Of a stretch of DNA of 64,000 bases, positions 25,590 through 34,408 are shown in pieces. The stretch's first letter is position 1. Each line of letters opens with the position of its first letter. The notes beneath the pieces were generated by a model. The model did no database searches and was not told where the DNA came from. It worked only from the letters and a program-made list of their open reading frames with translations. The stretch spans positions 871,964 to 935,963 of the forward strand of contig NZ_KK211140.1 of the NCBI RefSeq assembly GCF_000620465.1. Direction: 5' to 3'. Source of the DNA: Ralstonia sp. UNC404CL21Col. GTDB taxonomy: Bacteria > Pseudomonadota > Gammaproteobacteria > Burkholderiales > Burkholderiaceae. Both the position numbers and the translations under genes were made by a program.

Positions 25590-26225
25590 TCAGGCGTTGC
25601 GCGACAGGGCCAGGCGCAGCAGGTCTGCCACGGTGTTCACGTTGAGCTTTTCCATGATGTTGGCGCGGTGCGCTTCCACCGTCTTGATGGAAATGCCCAG
25701 ATCGTCGGCGATCTGCTTGTTCAGGCGGCCGGCCACGATGCGCTCCAGGACTTGCTGCTCGCGCGTGGTCAGGCGGCCGAGCAGGTCCTTGGCGGCCTTT
25801 TGTTCGCGGGCGACCGAGTCTTCGCTGCGGGCCTTGCTGAGCATGCGTTCAACCAGCTCGCGCAGTTCGGATTCGTCGAAGGGCTTTTCGATGAAGTCGA
25901 CCGCGCCTTTCTTCATGGTCGACACTGCCATCGGCACGTCGCCGTGGCCCGTGACGAACACGATCGGCATGCGGCTGTTTTCGGCCAGCAGGCGGTCTTG
26001 CAGCTCGGGGCCGCTCATGCCTTGCATGCGCACGTCGAGGATCAGGCAGCCGACGCCTTCGCCGCGTTTGTCGTCGACCAGGAATTCTTCGGCGCTGCGG
26101 TACGTGCGAACGGTGTAGCCGTTGCCTTCGAGCAGCCAGGTCAACGAGTCACGCATGGCTTCATCGTCATCGACGACGAACACGGTTTCGTTGCGCGGCG
26201 CAACTGCGGCGGGCGTTGTGCTCAT
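25590..26225 (-). CDS. FixJ/NarL-type response regulator
   Basis: A 211-aa protein. The receiver domain (residues 15-130) contains VVDDDEAMRDS, phosphoacceptor D64 (LILDVRMQGMSG), T92 (VTGHGDVPMAV) and K114 (FIEKPFDE), a FixJ-like pattern. The C-terminal LuxR helix-turn-helix is LTTREQQVLERIVAGRLNKQIADDLGISIKTVEAHRANIMEKL. It lies 40 bp downstream of the PAS histidine kinase and is surely its partner. Targets are unknown; the divergent aceE cluster is the obvious neighbour to test. Confidence 0.93.
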   Translation of the reverse strand: MSTTPAAVAPRNETVFVVDDDEAMRDSLTWLLEGNGYTVRTYRSAEEFLVDDKRGEGVGCLILDVRMQGMSGPELQDRLLAENSRMPIVFVTGHGDVPMAVSTMKKGAVDFIEKPFDESELRELVERMLSKARSEDSVAREQKAAKDLLGRLTTREQQVLERIVAGRLNKQIADDLGISIKTVEAHRANIMEKLNVNTVADLLRLALSRNA

Positions 26226-26265
26226 GGAGGAGTCCTCGGTCTACGTTCTATGTTTTAAAAACGAT

Positions 26266-28842
26266 TTACAGCGGATTCAGCGGCAGGATGATTTTAAACG
26301 TACAGCCGATGCCATCGGCGTTGTTTTCTACCCAGAGTCTGCCGAGGTGGGATTCTATGATGGAGCGGCAGATATTCAGCCCCATCCCCATGCCGTCGGA
26401 TTTGGTACTGAAGAACGGCTCGAACAGCCGCTCCTTGGTGCTGTCGTCTACGCCCGGGCCTTGGTCGATCACCTCGATCAGCACGGAATTTTCCGGGTCG
26501 TTGATCAGGTTGGCGTGCAGGCGCAGGACGCTGGCGGCACGCAGGCGCGGGTGCGCGGCCATGGCTTCGGCGGCGTTCTTGAGCAGGTTGACGAGCACCT
26601 GCTCGATCAGTACCGGATCGACGTACAGATGCGGCAGGTCGCCCGGCAGGCGCGTGAGGATGGTGATACCGCGCCGCGTGGCCTCCAATTCGGCCAGGCC
26701 GACGGCGTCGGCGACGATGTCGCGCAGGTCGGATTCGCGCCGCTGCGGCTGGCTGCGTTTCACGAAGCCGCGGATGCGCTGGATGATGGTGCCGGCACGC
26801 ACGGCCTGGGCGGACGTCTTTTCCAGCACCGGGATCAGTTCTTCCGGCGTGCTGCGCCCGGACTTCAGGCGGCCGACCGCACCCATGCAGTAGTTGTTGA
26901 TGGCCGCCAGCGGCTGGTTCAACTCGTGCGCCAGCGACGACGCCATCTCGCCCATCGTCGTCAGGCGGCTGGTGAACTGGAGGCGCTCTTCGTGCTGGCG
27001 CGTCATCTCTTCAGCGGCCTTGCGCACGGTGATGTCCGTGGCGATCTGCATCTGCGCGAGGTGGCCGTCGACCCACTGGATGTAGCGGCGCCGCACTTCA
27101 AACCATTTCTGCATCGACGGCACGTAGATTTCCCGCGCGTCCGCCGCGTGCGGCGTCAGTTCGGAGGCCGGCAAGCCGGCGTAGGCGTCGACCAGGTCGA
27201 GCGCATCGCTGGACACGTCTTCGGTGTTGACGTCGTTGCCGGAGAGCTGCAGGTGGCCGAACGCTTCCCAGCCGAAGAGCTGGCGGTAGTAGCGGTTGGC
27301 GAACAGCAGTTCGGCCTTGTCGGTCGAGAGCACTGACACGGCCGCGTCCAGGCTCTCGAGCACCGTGGTGAAGCGGTCGTGCGCGGCGGCCAGGTCTTCG
27401 CGGGCGCGCTTGGGCTCGGTGATGTCCGTGATGGAACTCATCCAGCCCGTATGCCGGCCGCGTGCGTCGATCAGCGGCGAGACGTACATCCGCGCATAGA
27501 AACTCGTGCCGTCACGGCGCATCATGCGCAATTCCATGCCGTTGGCGGGCGCCTTGCCGCGCAGGGTCAGCTCGATGTGCTTCTGCATCTCGCCGATCTC
27601 GTTGGGCGGCCAATACGGGAACGGCGGCATGCGGCCGACCAATTCGGCCTCCGTCCAGCCGATCATGCGGCAGAAGGCCGGGTTCACGTAGGTGATGCGG
27701 CCGTTGAGGTCGAGCGAACGCATGCCGATCACCATGGAGTTTTCCATGGCGCGTCGGAACGAGGTCTCTGCCAGGAGCGCGCGTTGGGCTTCCGAGCGGC
27801 GGCTGGTGTGGCGCCACACGCTCCAGAGGCTCCAGATCACGAAGCACGACAGGCCCGCCACCAGCCACATCAGCATGTTGTTGGGCAGGTTGGACGGGGC
27901 CGGATATGCCTCGGCCCGCAACGACAGCGAATGGCCCGGCGGATCCAGCAGCACTTCATACGACGCGGCGGCCTTGGGCACCGGTCGCAACGAGGTGCTC
28001 GCGCGGACCACGTTGTTCTTGTCGACCAGCGAGAAGCGATAACGGTCGGTCAGCTCGCCAGGCAGCAGCTGCGTGAGGATGCCCGTGACCGAATACATGG
28101 CGCCCACCGTGCCGAGGAATTCGTTGTCGCGCACGATTGGGACTTCCATGAGCATGAAGCTCTCGCCGCGCTCGTTCTGGATGGGGCGGGAGTAGACGGC
28201 GCGCTGCGTTTCCCGGGCAGCGTCGTAGGCAGATTGGATTTCGGGTTCGAGCGGATGGTCGCGCGTTTCGCGCACGCGTGCGGTGAATTCGGAATTTGAT
28301 GGGAACGCCCAGCGCGGGCGGCGCGTGGCATCCAGCCAATTGATGAAGACGAGTTCCGGGTTCTCACGCAGAAGCTGGCGGGCGGCATCGCGATAGGCGC
28401 TCGGGTCGAGCTGCGCGGCACCAATGTCGCGCGCGAGGGCGGCCACCTGGTCCTGGTTGCTTTGCAGTGACAGGCGGACCTTCTGCTCCGCCCAGGCGGC
28501 ATCGCGGTAGAGGGCGTCGCGCTGCTGCTGCACCTCGGTGGCGTGCAACTGATACAGGATGAAAATCATCGCGCCGGCAAACAGGACGATCGCCACCAGC
28601 GGGATGAACATGAACCAGTTGGTCGTCCACAGGCGGCCCAGGCGCGTCAGCCAGAGGCGCCGCGGCACGTTCGGGCGCACGGCTTCGTCCGAGGGCAGTT
28701 CCGGCGCGTTCACGGAAATGCGCGCAGGCGCGGCAGGCGTTGACGGCTCGGACTTGGCGGCCGGGTCCTGCGAAGCGTGGGAGGGGGCAAGCATGATGGG
28801 CGGACGAACGCCGGAATTCTGCGGAGGTAAGGGAGTGGACAT
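26266..28842 (-). CDS. PAS-domain sensor histidine kinase (FixL-like)
   Basis: An 858-aa protein. The N-terminal 60 residues are a Pro-rich cytoplasmic part, followed by a membrane helix (FIPLVAIVLFAGAMIFILYQL), a periplasmic sensing region of about 240 residues, and a second helix (LMWLVAGLSCFVIWSLW). Next come a PAS domain (NGRITYVNPAFCRMIGWTEAELVG) with PAC (MELRMMRRDGTSFYARMYVS), and a second PAS-like segment (LLFANRYYRQLFGW). The kinase core has SLAHELNQPLAAINNYC near residue 635 and ATP-site blocks NLLKNAAEAM, DQGPGVDDSTKERLFEPFFSTK and GMGLNI. No haem-binding context is proven. It forms an operon with the FixJ-type regulator. Confidence 0.92.
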   Translation of the reverse strand: MSTPLPPQNSGVRPPIMLAPSHASQDPAAKSEPSTPAAPARISVNAPELPSDEAVRPNVPRRLWLTRLGRLWTTNWFMFIPLVAIVLFAGAMIFILYQLHATEVQQQRDALYRDAAWAEQKVRLSLQSNQDQVAALARDIGAAQLDPSAYRDAARQLLRENPELVFINWLDATRRPRWAFPSNSEFTARVRETRDHPLEPEIQSAYDAARETQRAVYSRPIQNERGESFMLMEVPIVRDNEFLGTVGAMYSVTGILTQLLPGELTDRYRFSLVDKNNVVRASTSLRPVPKAAASYEVLLDPPGHSLSLRAEAYPAPSNLPNNMLMWLVAGLSCFVIWSLWSVWRHTSRRSEAQRALLAETSFRRAMENSMVIGMRSLDLNGRITYVNPAFCRMIGWTEAELVGRMPPFPYWPPNEIGEMQKHIELTLRGKAPANGMELRMMRRDGTSFYARMYVSPLIDARGRHTGWMSSITDITEPKRAREDLAAAHDRFTTVLESLDAAVSVLSTDKAELLFANRYYRQLFGWEAFGHLQLSGNDVNTEDVSSDALDLVDAYAGLPASELTPHAADAREIYVPSMQKWFEVRRRYIQWVDGHLAQMQIATDITVRKAAEEMTRQHEERLQFTSRLTTMGEMASSLAHELNQPLAAINNYCMGAVGRLKSGRSTPEELIPVLEKTSAQAVRAGTIIQRIRGFVKRSQPQRRESDLRDIVADAVGLAELEATRRGITILTRLPGDLPHLYVDPVLIEQVLVNLLKNAAEAMAAHPRLRAASVLRLHANLINDPENSVLIEVIDQGPGVDDSTKERLFEPFFSTKSDGMGMGLNICRSIIESHLGRLWVENNADGIGCTFKIILPLNPL

Positions 28843-29154
28843 CTGTGCAACTGCGCAAAACTAAGTGTAACGGCAATCAACTTGCGGGTCGCTTGGGGAA
28901 ACCGCTTGGTGAGGTGTTCTGAGCGCTCAATAAATGCTGCAGTGCAATGTCAAAAGTGATTTGTTTTGCATCGCCGCAATATTCCACATTATAAAAAACC
29001 ATATCGCAATTTGAAAATTCCGCTTGTGCTGCATTTGCGGGTGCCCATAGAATCAGCGCAAAAGTCGGGGTGGTCCTTGCGCGCGTGCAAACGTGCGTGC
29101 GAAAGACGCCCCACAAGAGACGCAACTACCGTTACTGCTACCAAGGAGACCGCC
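28843..29154. other. Divergent control region between sensor kinase and aceE
   Basis: 312 bp without a gene, AT-rich around 28935-29015. It contains a possible aceE promoter (listed separately). The minus-strand ORF across 28877-29125 overlaps this promoter and lacks a ribosome site. Confidence 0.5.
29024..29053 (+). promoter_or_regulatory. Possible aceE promoter
   Basis: TTGTGC (29024-29029), an 18-bp spacer and TAGAAT (29048-29053), leaving a leader of roughly 95 bp before the aceE ATG. Other weak matches exist in the AT-rich upstream part, so this is a candidate only. Confidence 0.4.
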
Positions 29155-31845
29155 ATGTCGGCCGTACCAGAACAAGTCCTGGGTGCCACGAGCGCCAGCG
29201 ACGCTGATCCCCAGGAAACCAAGGAATGGCTGGAGGCGCTGCAAGGCGTCATCGGCGCGGAAGGCCCGCAGCGCGCGGCATTCCTCCTTGATAAGCAGAT
29301 CGAGTACGCACGCATCAACGGCGTGACGTCTCCGCTGCACGCAGAAACCCCCTACATCAATACGATCCCGGTCGAGAACCAGGACCGCATTCCTGGCAAC
29401 CAGGAAATCGAGCACCGCATCCGTTCGTATACGCGCTGGAACGCCATGGCGATGGTGCTGCGTGCGAACAAGGACACGAACGTCGGCGGGCATATCTCGT
29501 CGTTCGCTTCGGCGGCCACGCTGTATGACGTCGGCTACAACCACTTCTGGCACGCCCCGTCGGACAAGCACGGCGGCGACATGGTCTTCGTGCAGGGCCA
29601 CTCGGCGCCGGGCGTGTATTCGCGTGCCTTCCTGCTGGGCCGCCTGACCGAAGAGCAACTCGACAACTTCCGCCAGGAAGTCGACGGCAAGGGCATCTCG
29701 TCGTATCCGCATCCGTGGCTGATGCCGGATTTCTGGCAGTTCCCGACCGTGTCGATGGGCCTGGGCCCGATCATGGCGATCTACCAGGCGCGCTTCACTA
29801 AGTACCTGGCCAGCCGCGGCCTGATCCAGAACTGGGAAAACCGCAAGGTCTGGGCGTTCCTGGGCGACGGTGAAACCGACGAGCCGGAATCGCTGGGCGC
29901 GATCGGCATGGCCGGCCGTGAAAAGCTGGACAACCTCGTCTTCGTGATCAACTGCAACCTGCAGCGCCTGGACGGCCCGGTGCGCGGCAACGGCAAGATC
30001 ATCCAGGAGCTGGAATCGGAATTCCGCGGCGCCGGCTGGAACGTCATCAAGGTCATCTGGGGCAGCCGTTGGGATCAGCTGCTTGCCCGCGACACCAAGG
30101 GCCTGCTGATGAGCCGCATGATGGAATGCGTCGACGGCGAGTACCAGACCTTCAAGTCGAAGAGCGGCGCCTATGTGCGCGAGCACTTCTTCAACACGCC
30201 GGAACTCAAGGCCATGGTGGCCGACTGGTCCGACGACGACATCTGGGCGCTGAACCGCGGTGGCCATGATCCGCACAAGATCTACGCGGCATTCCAGTCG
30301 GCGACCAACCACAAGGGCCAGCCGACCGTCATTCTCGCCAAGACCATCAAGGGCTATGGCATGGGCGAAGCCGGCGAGGCGATGAACATCGCCCACCAGC
30401 AGAAGAAGATGCCGGTGGATGCCATCCGCAAGCTGCGTGATCGCTTCAATATTCCGGTCGCCGACGACCAGCTCGAGCACGTTCCGTACGTCAAGTTCGA
30501 AGAGGGCTCGAAGGAACTCGAATACATGCGCAAGGCGCGCATGGACCTCGGCGGCTACCTGCCGGCCCGTCGCCAGAAGGCCGACCCGCTGCAGGTTCCG
30601 GCGCTGTCTGCGTTCGACGCGTTGCTCAAGGCCACCGGTGAAGGCCGCGAAGTGTCCACGACGATGGCGTTCGTGCGCATTCTGAACATCCTGCTGAAAG
30701 ACAAGAACATCGGTAAGCACGTTGTGCCCATCGTGCCGGATGAGTCGCGTACGTTCGGCATGGAAGGTCTGTTCCGCCAGGTCGGCATCTGGAACCAGGA
30801 AGGCCAGAAGTACGTGCCGCAGGATCACGACCAGCTGATGTTCTACAAGGAATCGCAGACGGGTCAGGTGCTGCAGGAAGGCATCAACGAAGCCGGCGCC
30901 ATGTGCGACTGGATCGCCGCCGCGACGTCGTATTCGACGCATGGCGTGGCGATGATCCCGTTCTACATCTACTACTCGATGTTCGGCATCCAGCGTATCG
31001 GCGACCTCTGCTGGGCCGCCGGCGACATGCGCTCGCGCGGCTTCCTGCTGGGCGGCACCGCTGGCCGCACCACGCTGAACGGCGAAGGCCTGCAGCACGA
31101 AGACGGCCACTCGCACGTGTACCACGCCGCCATCCCGAACTGCATCTCGTATGACCCGACCTTCCAGTACGAACTGGCGGTGGTGATGCAAGACGGCCTG
31201 CGCCGCATGTATGTCGAGCAGGAAGACGTCTATTACTACCTGACGGTGATGAACGAGAACTACGAGCACCCGGAAATGCCGGCGGGTGTCGAGGCCGACA
31301 TCATCAAGGGGATGTACCAGTTCAAGAAGGGCGTCGAAAACAGCAACGCGCCGCGCGTGCAACTGCTGGGCTCGGGCACGATCTTCCGTGAAGTGATTGC
31401 CGCGGCTGATCTGCTGAAGAAGGACTGGGGCGTGGAGTCGGACCTGTGGGGCTGCCCGAGCTTTACCGAGCTGGCCCGCGAAGGCAACGCCATCGCACGC
31501 TGGAACCTGCTCAACCCGACCGAGCCGCAACGCGAGTCGCACGTTGAGAAGCTGCTCAAGAACGCACGCGGCCCGGTCATCGCATCGACTGATTACGTTC
31601 GTACGTTCGCCGAGCAGATCCGCGCCTTCGTGCCGCGTCGCTACGTGGTGCTGGGCACCGACGGCTTCGGCCGTTCGGATACCCGCGAGAAGCTGCGCCA
31701 CTTCTTCGAGGTGGATCGCTACTGGGTGACGGTCGCGTCGCTCAAGGCACTCGCCGACGAAGGCGTGCTGCCGCGCGAAAAGGTGGCCGAGGCACTGAAG
31801 AAGTACAACCTCGATCCGAACAAGCCCAACCCGATGACCGTATAA
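29155..31845 (+). CDS. aceE: Pyruvate dehydrogenase E1 component (homodimeric)
   Basis: An 896-aa single-chain E1, with the ATG at 29155 after CCAAGGAGACCGCC. The thiamine diphosphate motif is intact (FLGDGETDEPES ... FVINCNLQRLDGPVRGN). Other family blocks: GGHISSFASAATLYDVGYNHFW, MSRMMECVDGEYQ, HDQLMFYKESQTGQVLQEGINEAGA and GTDGFGRSDTREKLR. It decarboxylates pyruvate and acetylates the E2 lipoyl groups. It is the first gene of aceE-aceF-BPH-lpdA, read divergently from a two-component system. Confidence 0.97.
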   Translation: MSAVPEQVLGATSASDADPQETKEWLEALQGVIGAEGPQRAAFLLDKQIEYARINGVTSPLHAETPYINTIPVENQDRIPGNQEIEHRIRSYTRWNAMAMVLRANKDTNVGGHISSFASAATLYDVGYNHFWHAPSDKHGGDMVFVQGHSAPGVYSRAFLLGRLTEEQLDNFRQEVDGKGISSYPHPWLMPDFWQFPTVSMGLGPIMAIYQARFTKYLASRGLIQNWENRKVWAFLGDGETDEPESLGAIGMAGREKLDNLVFVINCNLQRLDGPVRGNGKIIQELESEFRGAGWNVIKVIWGSRWDQLLARDTKGLLMSRMMECVDGEYQTFKSKSGAYVREHFFNTPELKAMVADWSDDDIWALNRGGHDPHKIYAAFQSATNHKGQPTVILAKTIKGYGMGEAGEAMNIAHQQKKMPVDAIRKLRDRFNIPVADDQLEHVPYVKFEEGSKELEYMRKARMDLGGYLPARRQKADPLQVPALSAFDALLKATGEGREVSTTMAFVRILNILLKDKNIGKHVVPIVPDESRTFGMEGLFRQVGIWNQEGQKYVPQDHDQLMFYKESQTGQVLQEGINEAGAMCDWIAAATSYSTHGVAMIPFYIYYSMFGIQRIGDLCWAAGDMRSRGFLLGGTAGRTTLNGEGLQHEDGHSHVYHAAIPNCISYDPTFQYELAVVMQDGLRRMYVEQEDVYYYLTVMNENYEHPEMPAGVEADIIKGMYQFKKGVENSNAPRVQLLGSGTIFREVIAAADLLKKDWGVESDLWGCPSFTELAREGNAIARWNLLNPTEPQRESHVEKLLKNARGPVIASTDYVRTFAEQIRAFVPRRYVVLGTDGFGRSDTREKLRHFFEVDRYWVTVASLKALADEGVLPREKVAEALKKYNLDPNKPNPMTV

Positions 31846-31998
31846 CGGAGCCGCCGGGCGCGTGGGTTGCGTCCCGGCCGGGCACCGCCCCGACAGACTT
31901 CCCGCAACGTGCATTTGCCTGCACGATGCGGTAGCCTGCGGGGCAACGCGTGTCCGCCGCCGGATGCTCTCGCCGCCAGACCCTCTGGAGACAGAAGA

Positions 31999-33672
31999 AT
32001 GAGTCAAGTCGTAGAAATCAAGGTGCCGGACATCGGCGACTACAAAGACGTCCCGGTGATCGAAGTGCTGGTCAAGGCGGGCGATACCGTCAACGCCGAG
32101 GATTCGCTGGTTACGCTGGAATCGGACAAGGCGACCATGGACGTGCCCTCGCCCAAGAGCGGCATCGTCAAGGAAGTGAAGATCAAGGTGGGTGACACCG
32201 TGTCGGAAGGCTCGCTGGTGCTGCTGCTCGAAGAGCAGGGCGCTGCTGCCGCACCGGCCCCGGCACCTCAAGCTGCGCCCGCACCGGCTCCGGCCGCTCC
32301 TGCACCGGCACCCGCACCGGCCGCGCAAGCTCCGGCCCCTGCGCCGGCTGCCGCCGGCGGCGGCACGATCGAAGTGAAGGTGCCGGACATTGGCGACTAC
32401 ACCGACGTGCCGGTCATCGAGATCAGCGTGAAGGTGGGCGACAAGGTGGAAGCCGAGCAGTCGCTGATCACGCTCGAGTCGGACAAGGCCACGATGGATG
32501 TGCCGTCGCCGGCCGCCGGTACCGTCAAGGACATCCGCGTGAAGGTGGGCGATGCCGTGTCGCAAGGCACGCTGATCGTGGTGCTGGAGGGCGCAGGCGG
32601 TGCAGCTGCTGCGCCGGCACCTGCGCAAGCCCCAGTACCGGCACCCGTAGCCGCACCGGCGGCCGCTACACCGAGCCCGGCCCCCGCGGCTGCTCCGGCC
32701 GCGGCGCCTGCTACGTACACCGCTGACACCGTGGGTACGGTTGGCAAGGCCGCCCATGCCAGCCCCTCCGTGCGCAAATACGCGCGCGAGCTGGGCGTCA
32801 ACGTGAACCTCGTTGGCGGCACGGGCCCGAAGAACCGCATCACGCAGGAAGACGTGCAACGCTACGTCAAGGGCGTGATGAGCGGCCAAGCTGCTGCGCC
32901 GGGCAAGGCTGCGGCTGGCGCACCGGCTGGCGGTGGCGAACTGAATCTGCTGCCATGGCCGAAGGTCGACTTCACCAAGTTCGGCCCGGTCGATCCGAAG
33001 CCGCTGTCGCGCATCAAGAAGATTTCCGGTGCGAACCTGCACCGCAACTGGGTCATGATCCCGCACGTCACCAACAACGACGAAGCGGACATCACCGAGC
33101 TGGAAGCCTTCCGCGTGCAGATGAACAAGGACCACGAAAAGGCCGGCGTGAAGTTCACCATGCTGGCGTTCGTGATCAAGGCGGTCGTGGGCGCGCTGAA
33201 GAAATTCCCGACGTTCAACGCGAGCCTGGACGGCGACAACCTGGTCTTCAAGCAGTACTTCCACATCGGCTTTGCGGCCGATACGCCGAATGGGCTGGTG
33301 GTGCCGGTGATCCGCGATGCGGACAAGAAGGGCCTGATCGACATCGCGAAGGAAATGGCCGACCTGTCGAAGGCAGCCCGCGAAGGCAAACTCAAGCCGG
33401 ACCAGATGCAAGGCGGCTGCTTCTCGATCTCGTCGCTGGGCGGCATTGGCGGCACGCACTTCACGCCGATCATCAACGCGCCGGAAGTGGCCATCCTGGG
33501 TCTGTCGCGCGGCTATCAAAAGCCTGTTTGGGACGGCAAGCAGTTCGTGCCGCGCCTGACGCTGCCGCTGTCGCTGTCGTACGATCACCGCGTGATCGAC
33601 GGCGCGGAGGCTGCGCGCTTCAACGCGTATCTGGCCAGCGTGCTGGCGGACTTCCGCCGCGTCAGCCTGTAA
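31999..33672 (+). CDS. aceF: Dihydrolipoamide acetyltransferase (E2 of pyruvate dehydrogenase)
   Basis: A 557-aa protein. It has two lipoyl domains (about residues 1-78 and 120-197), each with a lipoylated lysine in [12 protein letters not shown]. They are joined by Ala/Pro linkers (APAPAP type) and followed by the peripheral subunit-binding domain (ASPSVRKYARELGVNVNLV) and the catalytic domain ending in LSYDHRVIDGAEAARFN, which carries the active-site His and Asp. It transfers the acetyl group to CoA. It lies 153 bp after aceE. Confidence 0.97.
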   Translation: MSQVVEIKVPDIGDYKDVPVIEVLVKAGDTVNAEDSLVTLESDKATMDVPSPKSGIVKEVKIKVGDTVSEGSLVLLLEEQGAAAAPAPAPQAAPAPAPAAPAPAPAPAAQAPAPAPAAAGGGTIEVKVPDIGDYTDVPVIEISVKVGDKVEAEQSLITLESDKATMDVPSPAAGTVKDIRVKVGDAVSQGTLIVVLEGAGGAAAAPAPAQAPVPAPVAAPAAATPSPAPAAAPAAAPATYTADTVGTVGKAAHASPSVRKYARELGVNVNLVGGTGPKNRITQEDVQRYVKGVMSGQAAAPGKAAAGAPAGGGELNLLPWPKVDFTKFGPVDPKPLSRIKKISGANLHRNWVMIPHVTNNDEADITELEAFRVQMNKDHEKAGVKFTMLAFVIKAVVGALKKFPTFNASLDGDNLVFKQYFHIGFAADTPNGLVVPVIRDADKKGLIDIAKEMADLSKAAREGKLKPDQMQGGCFSISSLGGIGGTHFTPIINAPEVAILGLSRGYQKPVWDGKQFVPRLTLPLSLSYDHRVIDGAEAARFNAYLASVLADFRRVSL

Positions 33673-33685
33673 GCCCACGCGGGCG

Positions 33686-33719
33686 CGGCACGCATCTGGC
33701 TTCGGGCCTGTGCGTGCCG
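33686..33719 (+). promoter_or_regulatory. Intergenic hairpin between aceF and the proteasome homologue
   Basis: Inverted repeat CGGCACGCA/TGCGTGCCG with an inner GGC-TTCG-GCC-like loop and no T-run. It may cap the aceEF mRNA or mark a processing point before the next gene. Confidence 0.4.
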
Positions 33720-33777
33720 GCCCGGTTGGGTTTGCAGCGGTCGGCGGACTGGTCAGTGGACTGATGGCGAGGACGAC

Positions 33778-34350
33778 ATGACGACGTGCGTGGTGGTCAA
33801 GAAAGACGGCGAAGTAGCCATTGCGGCCGATTCGCTGGTGACATTCGGTGATACGCGCTTGGCGCGTGGTTACGAGCAGAACCAGAAGATCTTCCAGGTG
33901 GGCGATTCGCTGATCGCTCTGGCGGGCACAACGGCCCACTTTCCGGTCATGCGCAGTCTGCTGGCCGGGCTGGCCGATGAGTGCCGCCTCGGTACGCGCG
34001 ACGACGTCTTCCGGACCTTCCTCAAGGTGCATGAAAAGCTCAAGGACGAGTATTTCGTCAACACCAAGGAAGACGACGACGACCCTTACGAGTCGTCGCA
34101 GATCACCTGCCTGATCGCCAACGCCACCGGCATCTACGGCGTGTATTCGTACCGCGAGGTGTTTTCGTTCGACCGCTTCTGGGGCATCGGCTCGGGGCGC
34201 AATTTTGCGCTGGGGGCCATGTCGGCGGTGTACGACATGCCGGGCAAGTCGGCGGCGGACGTTGCCCAGGTGGGCGTATCCGCAGGCGTGGAGTTCGACA
34301 AGAGTTCGGGCGGCCCGATCGAAGTGCACACAGTCCGTCTGCAGGATTGA
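33778..34350 (+). CDS. Betaproteobacterial proteasome homologue (BPH), Ntn-hydrolase
   Basis: A 190-aa protein starting [20 protein letters not shown], so Thr2 becomes the N-terminal nucleophile after Met removal, as in HslV and proteasome beta subunits. Further beta-subunit marks: [29 protein letters not shown], a Lys in the expected region, and [19 protein letters not shown] (GSG motif). It has an acidic insert (KEDDDDPYE). Size and clade fit the self-compartmentalising BPH family known from betaproteobacteria, which assembles into proteasome-like rings; substrates are not established. It sits between aceF and lpdA in the same direction. Confidence 0.85.
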   Translation: MTTCVVVKKDGEVAIAADSLVTFGDTRLARGYEQNQKIFQVGDSLIALAGTTAHFPVMRSLLAGLADECRLGTRDDVFRTFLKVHEKLKDEYFVNTKEDDDDPYESSQITCLIANATGIYGVYSYREVFSFDRFWGIGSGRNFALGAMSAVYDMPGKSAADVAQVGVSAGVEFDKSSGGPIEVHTVRLQD

Positions 34351-34408
34351 AAAGCGTCAGCGGGCCCGGGCGATGCCGGGCGCCGACGACAAGAACAAGG
34401 AGTCAGGA

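Noticed and set aside
29053-34329. Minus-strand open frame of 1758 codons across aceE-aceF-BPH
   Set aside because: It is antisense to clearly recognised genes. The frame stays open because of the GC-rich codon bias of the plus-strand genes; its product is His/Arg/Gly low-complexity and matches no family.
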